A DNA stretch of 13,912 bases from assembly GCA_035540955.1 (NCBI GenBank), contig DATLFP010000106.1:1-13912 (forward strand), read 5' to 3'. Under the pieces are notes generated by a model. It was given only the letters and a program-made list of their open reading frames with translations, was not told the origin of the DNA and ran no database searches. Below are positions 6,999 through 11,724 of this stretch, piece after piece. The position numbers and the translations under genes were made by a program. Numbering within the stretch: position 1 is the first letter of the stretch; each line of letters starts with the position of its first letter. The stretch is from DATLFP01 sp035540955 (lineage in GTDB: Bacteria; Actinomycetota; Acidimicrobiia; Acidimicrobiales; CADCSY01).

Positions 6999-7790
6999 GT
7001 GAGCGACTCGACGGCCACGCTGTGCCTGCGCGGCGTCACCCTCACCCGCGACGGGCGCGACATCCTCTCGGGCATCGACTGGGACGTGCACGAGGGAGAA
7101 CGGTGGGTCGTCCTGGGGCCGAACGGGTCGGGCAAGACGTCGCTGGTGCGCATCGCGTCGTTCCAGACCCATCCCTCGCGGGGCGAGGTCGAGGTGCTCG
7201 GTCACCGACTCGGTCGGGTGAACATCTGGACGCTCCGCAACCGCATCGGCCTGGCCTCCTCCGCCCTCGCCGATCAGCTGCGTCCGACGATCACCGCTCT
7301 CGACGTGGTGAAGACGGCCAAGCACGGGGCCCTCGAGCCGTGGTGGCACACCTACGACGACGCCGACCACGCCGAGGCCCGCTCATGCCTGGAACGGCTC
7401 GGCGTCGCTCGGTTCGCGGAGCGGGCGTTCGGCACCCTGTCGAGCGGCGAGCGCCAGCGGGTGCTGCTGGCGCGAACGCTCATGGGCGACCCCGGCGTGA
7501 TCCTGCTCGACGAACCCACCGCGGGTCTCGACCTCGGCGGCCGTGAGGGCCTGGTCCGGTCGCTCGCCGAGCTGGCCGCTGACCCGTCGGCGCCGCCGAT
7601 CGTCTACGTGACGCACCACGTGGAGGAGATCCCGCCCGGCTTCACGTCGCTGCTCGCCCTCCACGACGGCCGGGTCGCGGCCCGGGGCCGGCTGGCGGAC
7701 ACCCTCACCGCCGAGCTGCTCACGACGCTGTTCGGGCTGCCGCTCCACCTTCGCCACGAGCGGGGTCGGTGGTCAGCCGTCGCCGTGTGA
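6999..7790 (+). CDS. Stand-alone ABC ATPase, ModF/YlmA-like
   Basis: 263 residues from a GTG at 6999, 13 bases after the ThDP enzyme stop; ribosome-binding signal is weak, so reinitiation by coupling is likely. Walker A is GPNGSGKT (40-47), signature LSSGERQR (147-154), Walker B VILLDEP (167-173) with Glu 172, followed by AGLDL, and H-loop His 206. The WTLRNRIGLAS segment after the Q-loop region and VTHHVEEIPPGF near the C-terminus are typical of the single-domain ATPases grouped with ModF and Bacillus YlmA. These have no adjacent permease, and there is none here. It has an ABC domain only and no membrane helix. Function in this family is poorly known (molybdate-related or regulatory roles have been proposed). 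Its last 18 bases overlap the convergent SRPBCC gene. Confidence 0.8.
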   Translation: MSDSTATLCLRGVTLTRDGRDILSGIDWDVHEGERWVVLGPNGSGKTSLVRIASFQTHPSRGEVEVLGHRLGRVNIWTLRNRIGLASSALADQLRPTITALDVVKTAKHGALEPWWHTYDDADHAEARSCLERLGVARFAERAFGTLSSGERQRVLLARTLMGDPGVILLDEPTAGLDLGGREGLVRSLAELAADPSAPPIVYVTHHVEEIPPGFTSLLALHDGRVAARGRLADTLTAELLTTLFGLPLHLRHERGRWSAVAV

Positions 7791-8213
7791 GCGCTCCCCG
7801 AGGGCGGCGAGCAGCCGCGGGCGCGACCGCTCGATCTCGTCGCCGAGGACCTTCTCCAGGACCGGTCCGAACAGGCCGCCGCCGTAGTGCAGGTGCATCG
7901 TGAGCCGGCTCCCCGTGCCGAGCGCCTCCACCGTCGCGTCGAGGATCCACTCTGAGTGCGACCGGCCATCGAGCTCCGCTCGCTCGAAGCGAACGGTCCG
8001 GGGCGGCTCGTGGCGGCTGCGCACCATGCGCAGCCGCTTCGAGCGGGCGAACGGGCCGAGCCGGCCCCGGAGGTCGACGAGCCACGCACCGTCGGGCTCG
8101 CCCACGACGCGGGGCACGATGTCGAGCCAGGTCGGATAGCGGGCGAGGTCCTCGACCAGTGCGAAGACCGCTCCCGGGGGGTGGGGCGCGTCGAGGTCGG
8201 CAGTGACATCCAC
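7773..8213 (-). CDS. SRPBCC-fold protein (polyketide cyclase/START-like)
   Basis: 146 residues. The shape fits the SRPBCC helix-grip fold: an opening strand (VTADLDAPHPPGAVFALVEDL) leading to ARYPTWLDIVPRV at about 24-36, where the family's W-P-x-(W/F) helix sits, alternating strands through about 120, and a long C-terminal helix (GPVLEKVLGDEIERSRPRLLAAL). Such proteins bind lipids, aromatics or other hydrophobic ligands in a central cavity; some are cyclases or toxin-antitoxin parts, and most are unassigned. GTG at 8213 is the start. No ribosome-binding site is visible, but a TAGAAG box lies 6 bases upstream, so it may be leaderless. It is divergent from the small membrane protein gene by 22 bases and its 3' end overlaps the ABC ATPase. 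Confidence 0.75.
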   Translation of the reverse strand: MDVTADLDAPHPPGAVFALVEDLARYPTWLDIVPRVVGEPDGAWLVDLRGRLGPFARSKRLRMVRSRHEPPRTVRFERAELDGRSHSEWILDATVEALGTGSRLTMHLHYGGGLFGPVLEKVLGDEIERSRPRLLAALGERSHGDG

Positions 8214-8219
8214 ACCGAA

Positions 8220-8225
8220 CTTCTA
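8220..8225 (-). promoter_or_regulatory. Possible -10 box for the leaderless SRPBCC gene
   Basis: Read on the minus strand this is TAGAAG, 6 bases before the GTG at 8213. It shares the palindromic CTAG (8223-8226) with the plus-strand box. The sixth base is G rather than the preferred T, so it is weaker than its partner. Confidence 0.3.
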
Positions 8226-8229
8226 GCCT
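8224..8229 (+). promoter_or_regulatory. -10 box of a probable leaderless promoter for the small membrane protein
   Basis: TAGCCT fits TAnnnT and is followed by exactly 6 bases and the GTG at 8236, the same geometry as TAGCGT before 5360. There is no ribosome-binding site in the 22-base gap. Confidence 0.45.
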
Positions 8230-8235
8230 GCAGCG

Positions 8236-8622
8236 GTGCGGACGTACGAGCTCCTGGCGATCGGGCTCGTCCTGCTCATCCCCGTCGCCGCCCTGGCCCT
8301 CGTCGCCGGCGCCATCGCCTGGGCGCGGGACTCGATCGACCGGGCGCCGCTGATCGGCGGCGCCGGCGTGCTGTGCACCGCGCTCGCCCTCGCGAACACC
8401 CTCGTCGAGCGAGCGTGCGGAGGCGAGGTCAACCGGGCCGTGATCACCGCGTTCACCGGTCCCGACGGGTGCCGGTCGTCGGCGCTCGCCGCCCTGCAGC
8501 TCGTCGTCCTCCTGGCCGTCGGCACCGCGGTGGCGGTGCGGGCCCCCGAGCTCAGGCGCTGGCGGCCAGCCGGGCCCGCTCCCGCTCCCGGCGCCGGCGG
8601 AGGATCGAGCGACGCTCCGTGA
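8236..8622 (+). CDS. Small membrane protein of unknown function
   Basis: 128 residues, not recognised as a named family. Three predicted membrane helices: about 6-30 (LLAIGLVLLIPVAALALVAG), 38-57 and 83-103. The loop between helices 2 and 3 has two cysteines (61 and 79), plus Cys 47 within helix 2. Topology is not clear. The tail from about 104 is basic then Pro/Gly/Ala/Ser-rich. The frame has actinobacterial codon use (G/C in third positions) and starts at GTG 8236 behind a TAGCCT box. The last 71 bases overlap the 3' end of the convergent whiB-type gene, which probably explains the low-complexity tail. The real stop and membrane helices support a true gene, but it could also be a chance frame. 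Confidence 0.6.
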   Translation: MRTYELLAIGLVLLIPVAALALVAGAIAWARDSIDRAPLIGGAGVLCTALALANTLVERACGGEVNRAVITAFTGPDGCRSSALAALQLVVLLAVGTAVAVRAPELRRWRPAGPAPAPGAGGGSSDAP

Positions 8623-8806
8623 AGGTGTGGCCGCCCCACACGCCTTCGGGCTCCCGGGTGTCGAGCGCGTAGTCGAGGCACGGTCCCTGGACCGGGCACT
8701 GCTCGCACACCGCCTTGGCCGGTGCCGCGTCGGCATCCGACACCGGATAGAAGAGGTCGGTGTCGGCGAACCGGCACGCGCCGGCGAGCTTCCAGGTCAG
8801 ATCCAT
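8552..8806 (-). CDS. WhiB-family iron-sulfur transcriptional regulator
   Basis: 84 residues, typical for WhiB proteins, which bind a 4Fe-4S cluster and act with sigma factor region 4 in actinobacteria. The four cluster cysteines are 11, 34, 37 and 43 (C-x22-C-x2-C-x5-C). The GVWGG turn is at 55-59, preceded by LDTREPEG and followed by the basic DNA-binding tail (HTFTERRSILRRRRERERARLAA). The start ATG at 8806 has GGAGG on the minus strand (8812-8816), 5 bases away, one of the best ribosome-binding sites in the window. It is divergent from the ABM-fold gene across 59 bases and convergent with the small membrane protein gene, overlapping it by 71 bases. Which WhiB subclass it is cannot be settled by eye. 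Confidence 0.93.
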   Translation of the reverse strand: MDLTWKLAGACRFADTDLFYPVSDADAAPAKAVCEQCPVQGPCLDYALDTREPEGVWGGHTFTERRSILRRRRERERARLAASA

Positions 8807-8809
8807 CGG

Positions 8810-8818
8810 CCCCTCCTC
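8810..8818 (-). promoter_or_regulatory. Ribosome-binding site of the WhiB gene
   Basis: GAGGAGGGG on the minus strand, ending 3 bases before the ATG at 8806. It fixes the start and contrasts with the nearby genes that lack a leader. Confidence 0.7.
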
Positions 8819-8835
8819 GAGGAATGTCCCCGCGC

Positions 8836-8862
8836 TTCGATCCCCCCGGGGCCATGATCGAA
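8836..8862. promoter_or_regulatory. Inverted repeat between WhiB and ABM-fold genes, possible operator
   Basis: TTCGATC (8836-8842) and GATCGAA (8856-8862) are perfect 7-base inverted arms 13 bases apart, in the 59-base divergent gap. The right arm ends 3 bases before the ATG at 8866 and overlaps a CATGAT box (8853-8858). The size and symmetry fit a dimeric regulator site, but no regulator is identified. Confidence 0.3.
8853..8858 (+). promoter_or_regulatory. Possible -10 box for a leaderless ABM-fold gene
   Basis: CATGAT matches the -10 consensus at four of six positions and ends 7 bases before the ATG at 8866. No ribosome-binding site is seen in front of that ATG. Starting at the in-frame ATG at 8854 instead would put the box inside the gene. 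Confidence 0.25.
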
Positions 8863-8865
8863 AAC

Positions 8866-9186
8866 ATGACCGAGATCGCCGCGACGCCCCGACCGCCGTA
8901 CGTGGCGGTGATCTTCACGAGCGTCCAGACCGACGACCTCGACGGCTACGCCGAGACGGCCGACCGGATGGAGGCGCTCGCCGCCACCCAGCCCGGCTAC
9001 CTCGGGTTCGAGTCGGCCCGGTCGGGTCTCGGCATCGCCGTGTCGTACTGGGCGTCGGAGGACGACGCCCGGGCCTGGAAGGCCGTGGCGGAGCACGCCG
9101 AGGCCCAGGACGCCGGTCGCGACCGCTGGTATGCCGCGTACCGGGTCAGGATCGCCACCGTCACCCGCGACTACGGCACGAGCTGA
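8866..9186 (+). CDS. ABM-fold protein (antibiotic biosynthesis monooxygenase-like)
   Basis: 106 residues. The pattern fits the ferredoxin-like ABM fold: first strand PPYVAVIFTSV, a helix with DGYAETADRMEALAATQPGYLGFESAR at about 27-53 (the PGxLGxE/PGYLGFES turn is the family hallmark), a strand GIAVSYWASEDDARAWKAVAEHAEAQDAGRDRWYAAYRVRIATV with the W-x-(S/D)-E-D-A-R-A-W turn and a final strand. Members range from quinone-forming monooxygenases and heme-degrading enzymes to proteins with no known activity. I take the ATG at 8866 as the start; an alternative ATG at 8854 adds four residues. It is divergent from the WhiB gene and its stop lies 4 bases from the 3' end of the tRNA. Confidence 0.8.
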   Translation: MTEIAATPRPPYVAVIFTSVQTDDLDGYAETADRMEALAATQPGYLGFESARSGLGIAVSYWASEDDARAWKAVAEHAEAQDAGRDRWYAAYRVRIATVTRDYGTS

Positions 9187-9190
9187 CCGG

Positions 9191-9264
9191 TGGGCGTAGA
9201 CGGACTCGAACCGCCGACCTCGTCGGTGTGAACGACGCGCTCTAACCAGCTGAGCTATACGCCC
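9191..9264 (-). tRNA. tRNA-Val (anticodon CAC)
   Basis: A complete cloverleaf on the minus strand, 74 bases without CCA. The acceptor stem GGGCGTA (9264-9258) pairs with TACGCCC (9198-9192), followed by the discriminator A at 9191. Bases TA at positions 8-9 lead to the D stem GCTC/GAGC with a GG-containing loop. The anticodon stem CGTCG/CGACG encloses the loop TTCACAC, so the anticodon is CAC and it reads GUG valine codons. The variable loop has 5 bases, and the T arm is GGCGG-TTCGAGT-CCGTC with one G-U pair. The next three bases are CCG, so CCA must be added after transcription. The first 23 bases of the tRNA gene are also the 3' end of the decarboxylase-like reading frame. Confidence 0.95.
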
Positions 9265-9868
9265 CGGGGACGGTTGAGGATAGCGCCGGCTCAGGGGCGA
9301 CCAGCGGCGCCCGCAGGCTGCTGGTGATCCCGAAGGGACGGCGAGCGGGCCGGGCCACGAACCGCATCCCGTCGACGGTGAGGCCCGGATGGCTGCCCGC
9401 CAACACCGCCAGCGGGTCGTCGGCGGGCACCTCGACGCTGACGCGGGCGGGCCGGGCGACGCCGCGGAGCCGGCCGGGTGCCACCACCGGTCCGTCGCTG
9501 CGACGCTGCAGCGCCCGCACCGGCACGAGCACCGGCAGTCGGAACCGGCTCGGCCGGCCCCGCACCTCGATGCCCCGCTCCGCCCACCGCAGCGACCGCT
9601 CGGCTCCGTCCCGCGACCACACCAGCGAGCCGAGCTCCTTCGGGAACCCCCAGCCCTGGCGGCCGCCGGCCCGCGCCTCTGCGGAGTCGACCACCATCGT
9701 CGTGATGCACCAGCCGATCCGGACGCCGAGCCGCGCCGGCACGCCCACCGCCAGCTCCAGGTACGGGCCCACCGGCGAGGCCTCGTAGCGGAGGGCGACG
9801 ACCAGCCACGGACCCGGCACCCGGCGCAGCCCGTCGGGCAGCGGCTGGGCGCGGCCGCCACGGGCCAA
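9242..9868 (-). CDS. Acetoacetate-decarboxylase-family protein with unresolved start
   Basis: Coding features are clear from about 9922 down to the TAG at 9242-9244. The segments SPVGPYLELAVGV, then VDSAEARAGGRQGWGFPKELGSLVW match the family core; PKEL keeps the lysine expected to form the Schiff base in acetoacetate decarboxylase, though many relatives do not decarboxylate acetoacetate. From 9922 the frame gives 226 residues, about full family length, but its first natural codon is GTT (VTDPPLAPWSLTGE). The nearest legal in-frame starts are TTG at 9868 (208 residues; used here) and GTG at 9820, both of which remove the expected first strand. The frame overlaps the preceding VOC stop by 8 bases if begun at 9922, and its last 23 bases lie inside tRNA-Val. 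No internal stop or loss of coding character is seen, so it does not look decayed. Confidence 0.7.
   Translation of the reverse strand: MARGGRAQPLPDGLRRVPGPWLVVALRYEASPVGPYLELAVGVPARLGVRIGWCITTMVVDSAEARAGGRQGWGFPKELGSLVWSRDGAERSLRWAERGIEVRGRPSRFRLPVLVPVRALQRRSDGPVVAPGRLRGVARPARVSVEVPADDPLAVLAGSHPGLTVDGMRFVARPARRPFGITSSLRAPLVAPEPALSSTVPGAYSSAG
9277..9282 (-). promoter_or_regulatory. Possible -10 box for tRNA-Val
   Basis: TATCCT on the minus strand, 12 bases before the tRNA 5' end at 9264, suits initiation a few bases upstream of the mature end. No convincing -35 box is seen. It lies inside the 3' end of the decarboxylase-like frame, so processing from an operon transcript is the alternative. 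Confidence 0.35.
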
Positions 9869-9914
9869 CGCGACGATCGACTCGCCGGTGAGCGACCACG
9901 GGGCGAGGGGCGGG

Positions 9915-10298
9915 TCAGTAACGGCGCAGCTCCACGACGTTGCCGTCCGGGTCGCGCACGTACAGCGACGTGGCGTCCCCCTGCGCCCCCCACCGGCGGT
10001 CGGGGCCATCGACGACGTCGAACACGCCGGACGCGGCGAGGTCGTGCACGTCGTCGTCGACCACGAGGCAGAAGTGGTCGACGTTGCCCCGCGCGGCGGG
10101 TGGCTCCCCCGGGCCCCGGGGCAGGATGTCGATGATCGCGGTCGGGGAGATCCGCACCGACGGGAAGAAGACCCGCCCCGCCCGCCAGTCCTCCACCCGC
10201 TCGGGCTGGAGGCCGAGCACGTCGACGTACCAGCCGACGGAGCGCTCGACGTCGTCGACGAGCAGGACGAGGTGATCGAAGCCGGAGACCTGAACCAT
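9915..10298 (-). CDS. VOC (glyoxalase/dioxygenase) family protein
   Basis: 127 residues, one VOC unit made of two beta-alpha-beta-beta-beta modules: GFDHLVLLVDDVERSVGWYVDVLGL at about 6-30 and NVDHFCLVVDDDVHDLAASG at about 72-91, ending in SLYVRDPDGNVVELRRY, the classic terminal motif. Likely metal ligands are His 9, His 75 and Glu 123, with Asp 57 in the place of another possible ligand. Family members include glyoxalase I, ring-cleaving dioxygenases and fosfomycin-resistance thiol transferases; the substrate cannot be assigned. ATG at 10298 is the start, with no ribosome-binding site but a CATCAT box 7 bases upstream. Its stop overlaps the decarboxylase-like frame, so both are probably one transcription unit that runs into tRNA-Val. 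Confidence 0.85.
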   Translation of the reverse strand: MVQVSGFDHLVLLVDDVERSVGWYVDVLGLQPERVEDWRAGRVFFPSVRISPTAIIDILPRGPGEPPAARGNVDHFCLVVDDDVHDLAASGVFDVVDGPDRRWGAQGDATSLYVRDPDGNVVELRRY

Positions 10299-10304
10299 CG
10301 ACGC

Positions 10305-10311
10305 GATGATG
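10305..10311. promoter_or_regulatory. Overlapping divergent -10-like boxes between two VOC genes
   Basis: On the plus strand GATGAT (10305-10310) ends 6 bases before the GTG at 10317. On the minus strand CATCAT (10311-10306) ends 7 bases before the ATG at 10298. Each matches the -10 consensus at four of six positions. The gap between the two start codons is only 18 bases, leaving no room for separate leaders. Confidence 0.35.
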
Positions 10312-10316
10312 GCACT

Positions 10317-11102
10317 GTGATCCCCGCCATCGACCTCGACCACATCGCCCTCGCCTTCGAGGACCGCCACCCCGGCCAGCAGCGCTACGCCGGCGAGCTC
10401 GGCGGCGAGTGGGTCGGCGGGGGCGCCGACCCCGGGTTCTGGTCCGAGCAGGTGCGCTTCGCCAACGGCATGAAGGTCGAGCTGCTGGAGCCGCTCGACG
10501 TCGAGGCCAACGACTTCCTGCGCCGGTTCCTCGACCGGAACGGCCCCGGTCCGCACCACCTCACCTTCAAGGTGCAGGACATCGCCGGGGCGCTGGCGCT
10601 CGTCGAGGAGGCCGGCTACCGGCCGGTGGGCGTCAACCTCGCCAACGAGCACTGGAAGGAGGCCTTCCTCCACCCCAAGGACGCCCCCGGCGTGGTCGTG
10701 CAGCTCGCCCAGTCCCTCGAGGGTGGCGACTGGGGGGTTCCCGTCCCTCCCGGCTACCCCACCGCCGCCGGTCACCCCGCCACCCTCGTCCGCGTCGTGC
10801 ACGCGGTGCGGACCCTCGAGGTGGGCGTGCGCCTGTTCGCTCGCCTGCTGGCCGGCCAGGAGGTCGGCCGGGGCGAGGACGAGGCGGGCTCGTGGATCGA
10901 CCTGGCGTGGCCGGGACCCGGACGCGTGCGCCTGATCGAGCCGGCGGCCCCGACGTCGCCGATCGCCACCTGGCTCGATGGTCGCGAGGGGCGGATCCAC
11001 CACCTCGAGTTCGACCTTCCCGGCGCCGGGGAGACCCGGGAGGTGGCGCCGGAGGAGAACAACGGTGCCAGGCTGGTGATCCGTGACGGATCGACCGGCT
11101 GA
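10317..11102 (+). CDS. Tandem VOC-fold protein (glyoxalase-like)
   Basis: 261 residues from a GTG at 10317 (VIPAIDLDHIALAFED). The first half (1-132) is a full VOC unit resembling methylmalonyl-CoA epimerase in layout: LDHIALAFED, NGMKVELLEPL, then GPHHLTFKVQDIAGALALVEEAGYRPVG and the end PGVVVQL. Possible metal ligands are His 9, Glu 55, His 81 and Gln 129. The second half (about 150-258) repeats the plan in a weaker form (LVRVVHAVRTLEVGVRLFARLLAGQEV, RVRLIEPA, RIHHLEFDLP), with His 162 and His 229. It may have lost the catalytic site and serve in dimer-like packing. No ribosome-binding site precedes the start. It is divergent from the single-unit VOC gene by 18 bases and overlaps the next gene by 20 bases, which points to co-transcription. 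Confidence 0.8.
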   Translation: MIPAIDLDHIALAFEDRHPGQQRYAGELGGEWVGGGADPGFWSEQVRFANGMKVELLEPLDVEANDFLRRFLDRNGPGPHHLTFKVQDIAGALALVEEAGYRPVGVNLANEHWKEAFLHPKDAPGVVVQLAQSLEGGDWGVPVPPGYPTAAGHPATLVRVVHAVRTLEVGVRLFARLLAGQEVGRGEDEAGSWIDLAWPGPGRVRLIEPAAPTSPIATWLDGREGRIHHLEFDLPGAGETREVAPEENNGARLVIRDGSTG

Positions 11103-11724
11103 CCTCGACTTCTTCTGGGACCCGGTGTGCCCGTGGGCGTGGATCACGTCGCGGTGGGTGCACGAGGTCATCGCCGAGCGCGGCATCGAGGTCGACTGGC
11201 GCCCGATTTCGCTCAAGGTGCTGAACGAGGAGAAGGGCTACCCGCCCGAGCTGGTGGAGCGGTACACGAAGTCGCACGGCCTCGGCTTCGCGCTCCTCAA
11301 GGTGGCCGCCGCCGCTCGAGAACGACATGGCCCGGCGGTGATCGGCGAGCTGTACACCGCCTTCGGCCGCCGCATCCACGTCGAGCGGGAGGCCCCGAGC
11401 CTGCGAACGCCCGAGGGCATCGCGGCCGTGCTCGAGTCCTGTGGGCTCGACGCCGGCCTCGCCGACGCCACGATCACCGACACCTTCGAGGCCGAGGTGC
11501 GAACCGAGACCGCGGTGGCCCTCGAGCGGGCGGGCAAGGACGTCGGGACGCCGGTGCTCACCTTCGGTCCCCCCGACGGCTACAGCTTCTTCGGGCCGGT
11601 CATCGCCAAGGCTCCCGTCGGTGCCGAGGCTGCCCGGCTCTGGGACACCGTCACCGCCCTCGCGTCGTTCCCGGGCTTCGCCGAGCTCAAGCGATCGATC
11701 CGCAACACACCCGAGGTGAGCTGA
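11083..11724 (+). CDS. DsbA-family thiol oxidoreductase, Rv2466c (mycothiol nitroreductase)-like, CPWA active site
   Basis: 213 residues. DLDFFWDPVCPWAWITSRWVHEV at about 7-29 is the opening strand and active-site helix of the DsbA/Rv2466c family; the inserted helical domain spans about 50-150. GTPVLTF (155-161) carries the cis-Pro 157, and DGYSFFGPVIAKAPVGAEAARLWD matches the C-terminal thioredoxin half. Mycobacterial Rv2466c uses CPWC, reduced through mycothiol. Here the motif is CPWA, with Cys 16 alone; the only other Cys is 120. A one-cysteine chemistry with mycothiol is the likely mode. The GTG start at 11083 overlaps the VOC gene by 20 bases. Its TGA abuts the TGA of the convergent J-domain gene with no base between. 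Confidence 0.85.
   Translation: MTDRPADLDFFWDPVCPWAWITSRWVHEVIAERGIEVDWRPISLKVLNEEKGYPPELVERYTKSHGLGFALLKVAAAARERHGPAVIGELYTAFGRRIHVEREAPSLRTPEGIAAVLESCGLDAGLADATITDTFEAEVRTETAVALERAGKDVGTPVLTFGPPDGYSFFGPVIAKAPVGAEAARLWDTVTALASFPGFAELKRSIRNTPEVS

Noticed and set aside
9191..9264. Phage or island attachment site at the tRNA-Val gene
   Set aside because: No integrase, no repeat of the tRNA 3' end in the window, and the flanking genes look like normal chromosome.
9888..10316. Upstream extension of the tandem VOC protein
   Set aside because: This part is antisense to the single-unit VOC gene and has shadow composition; the VOC fold begins at GTG 10317.
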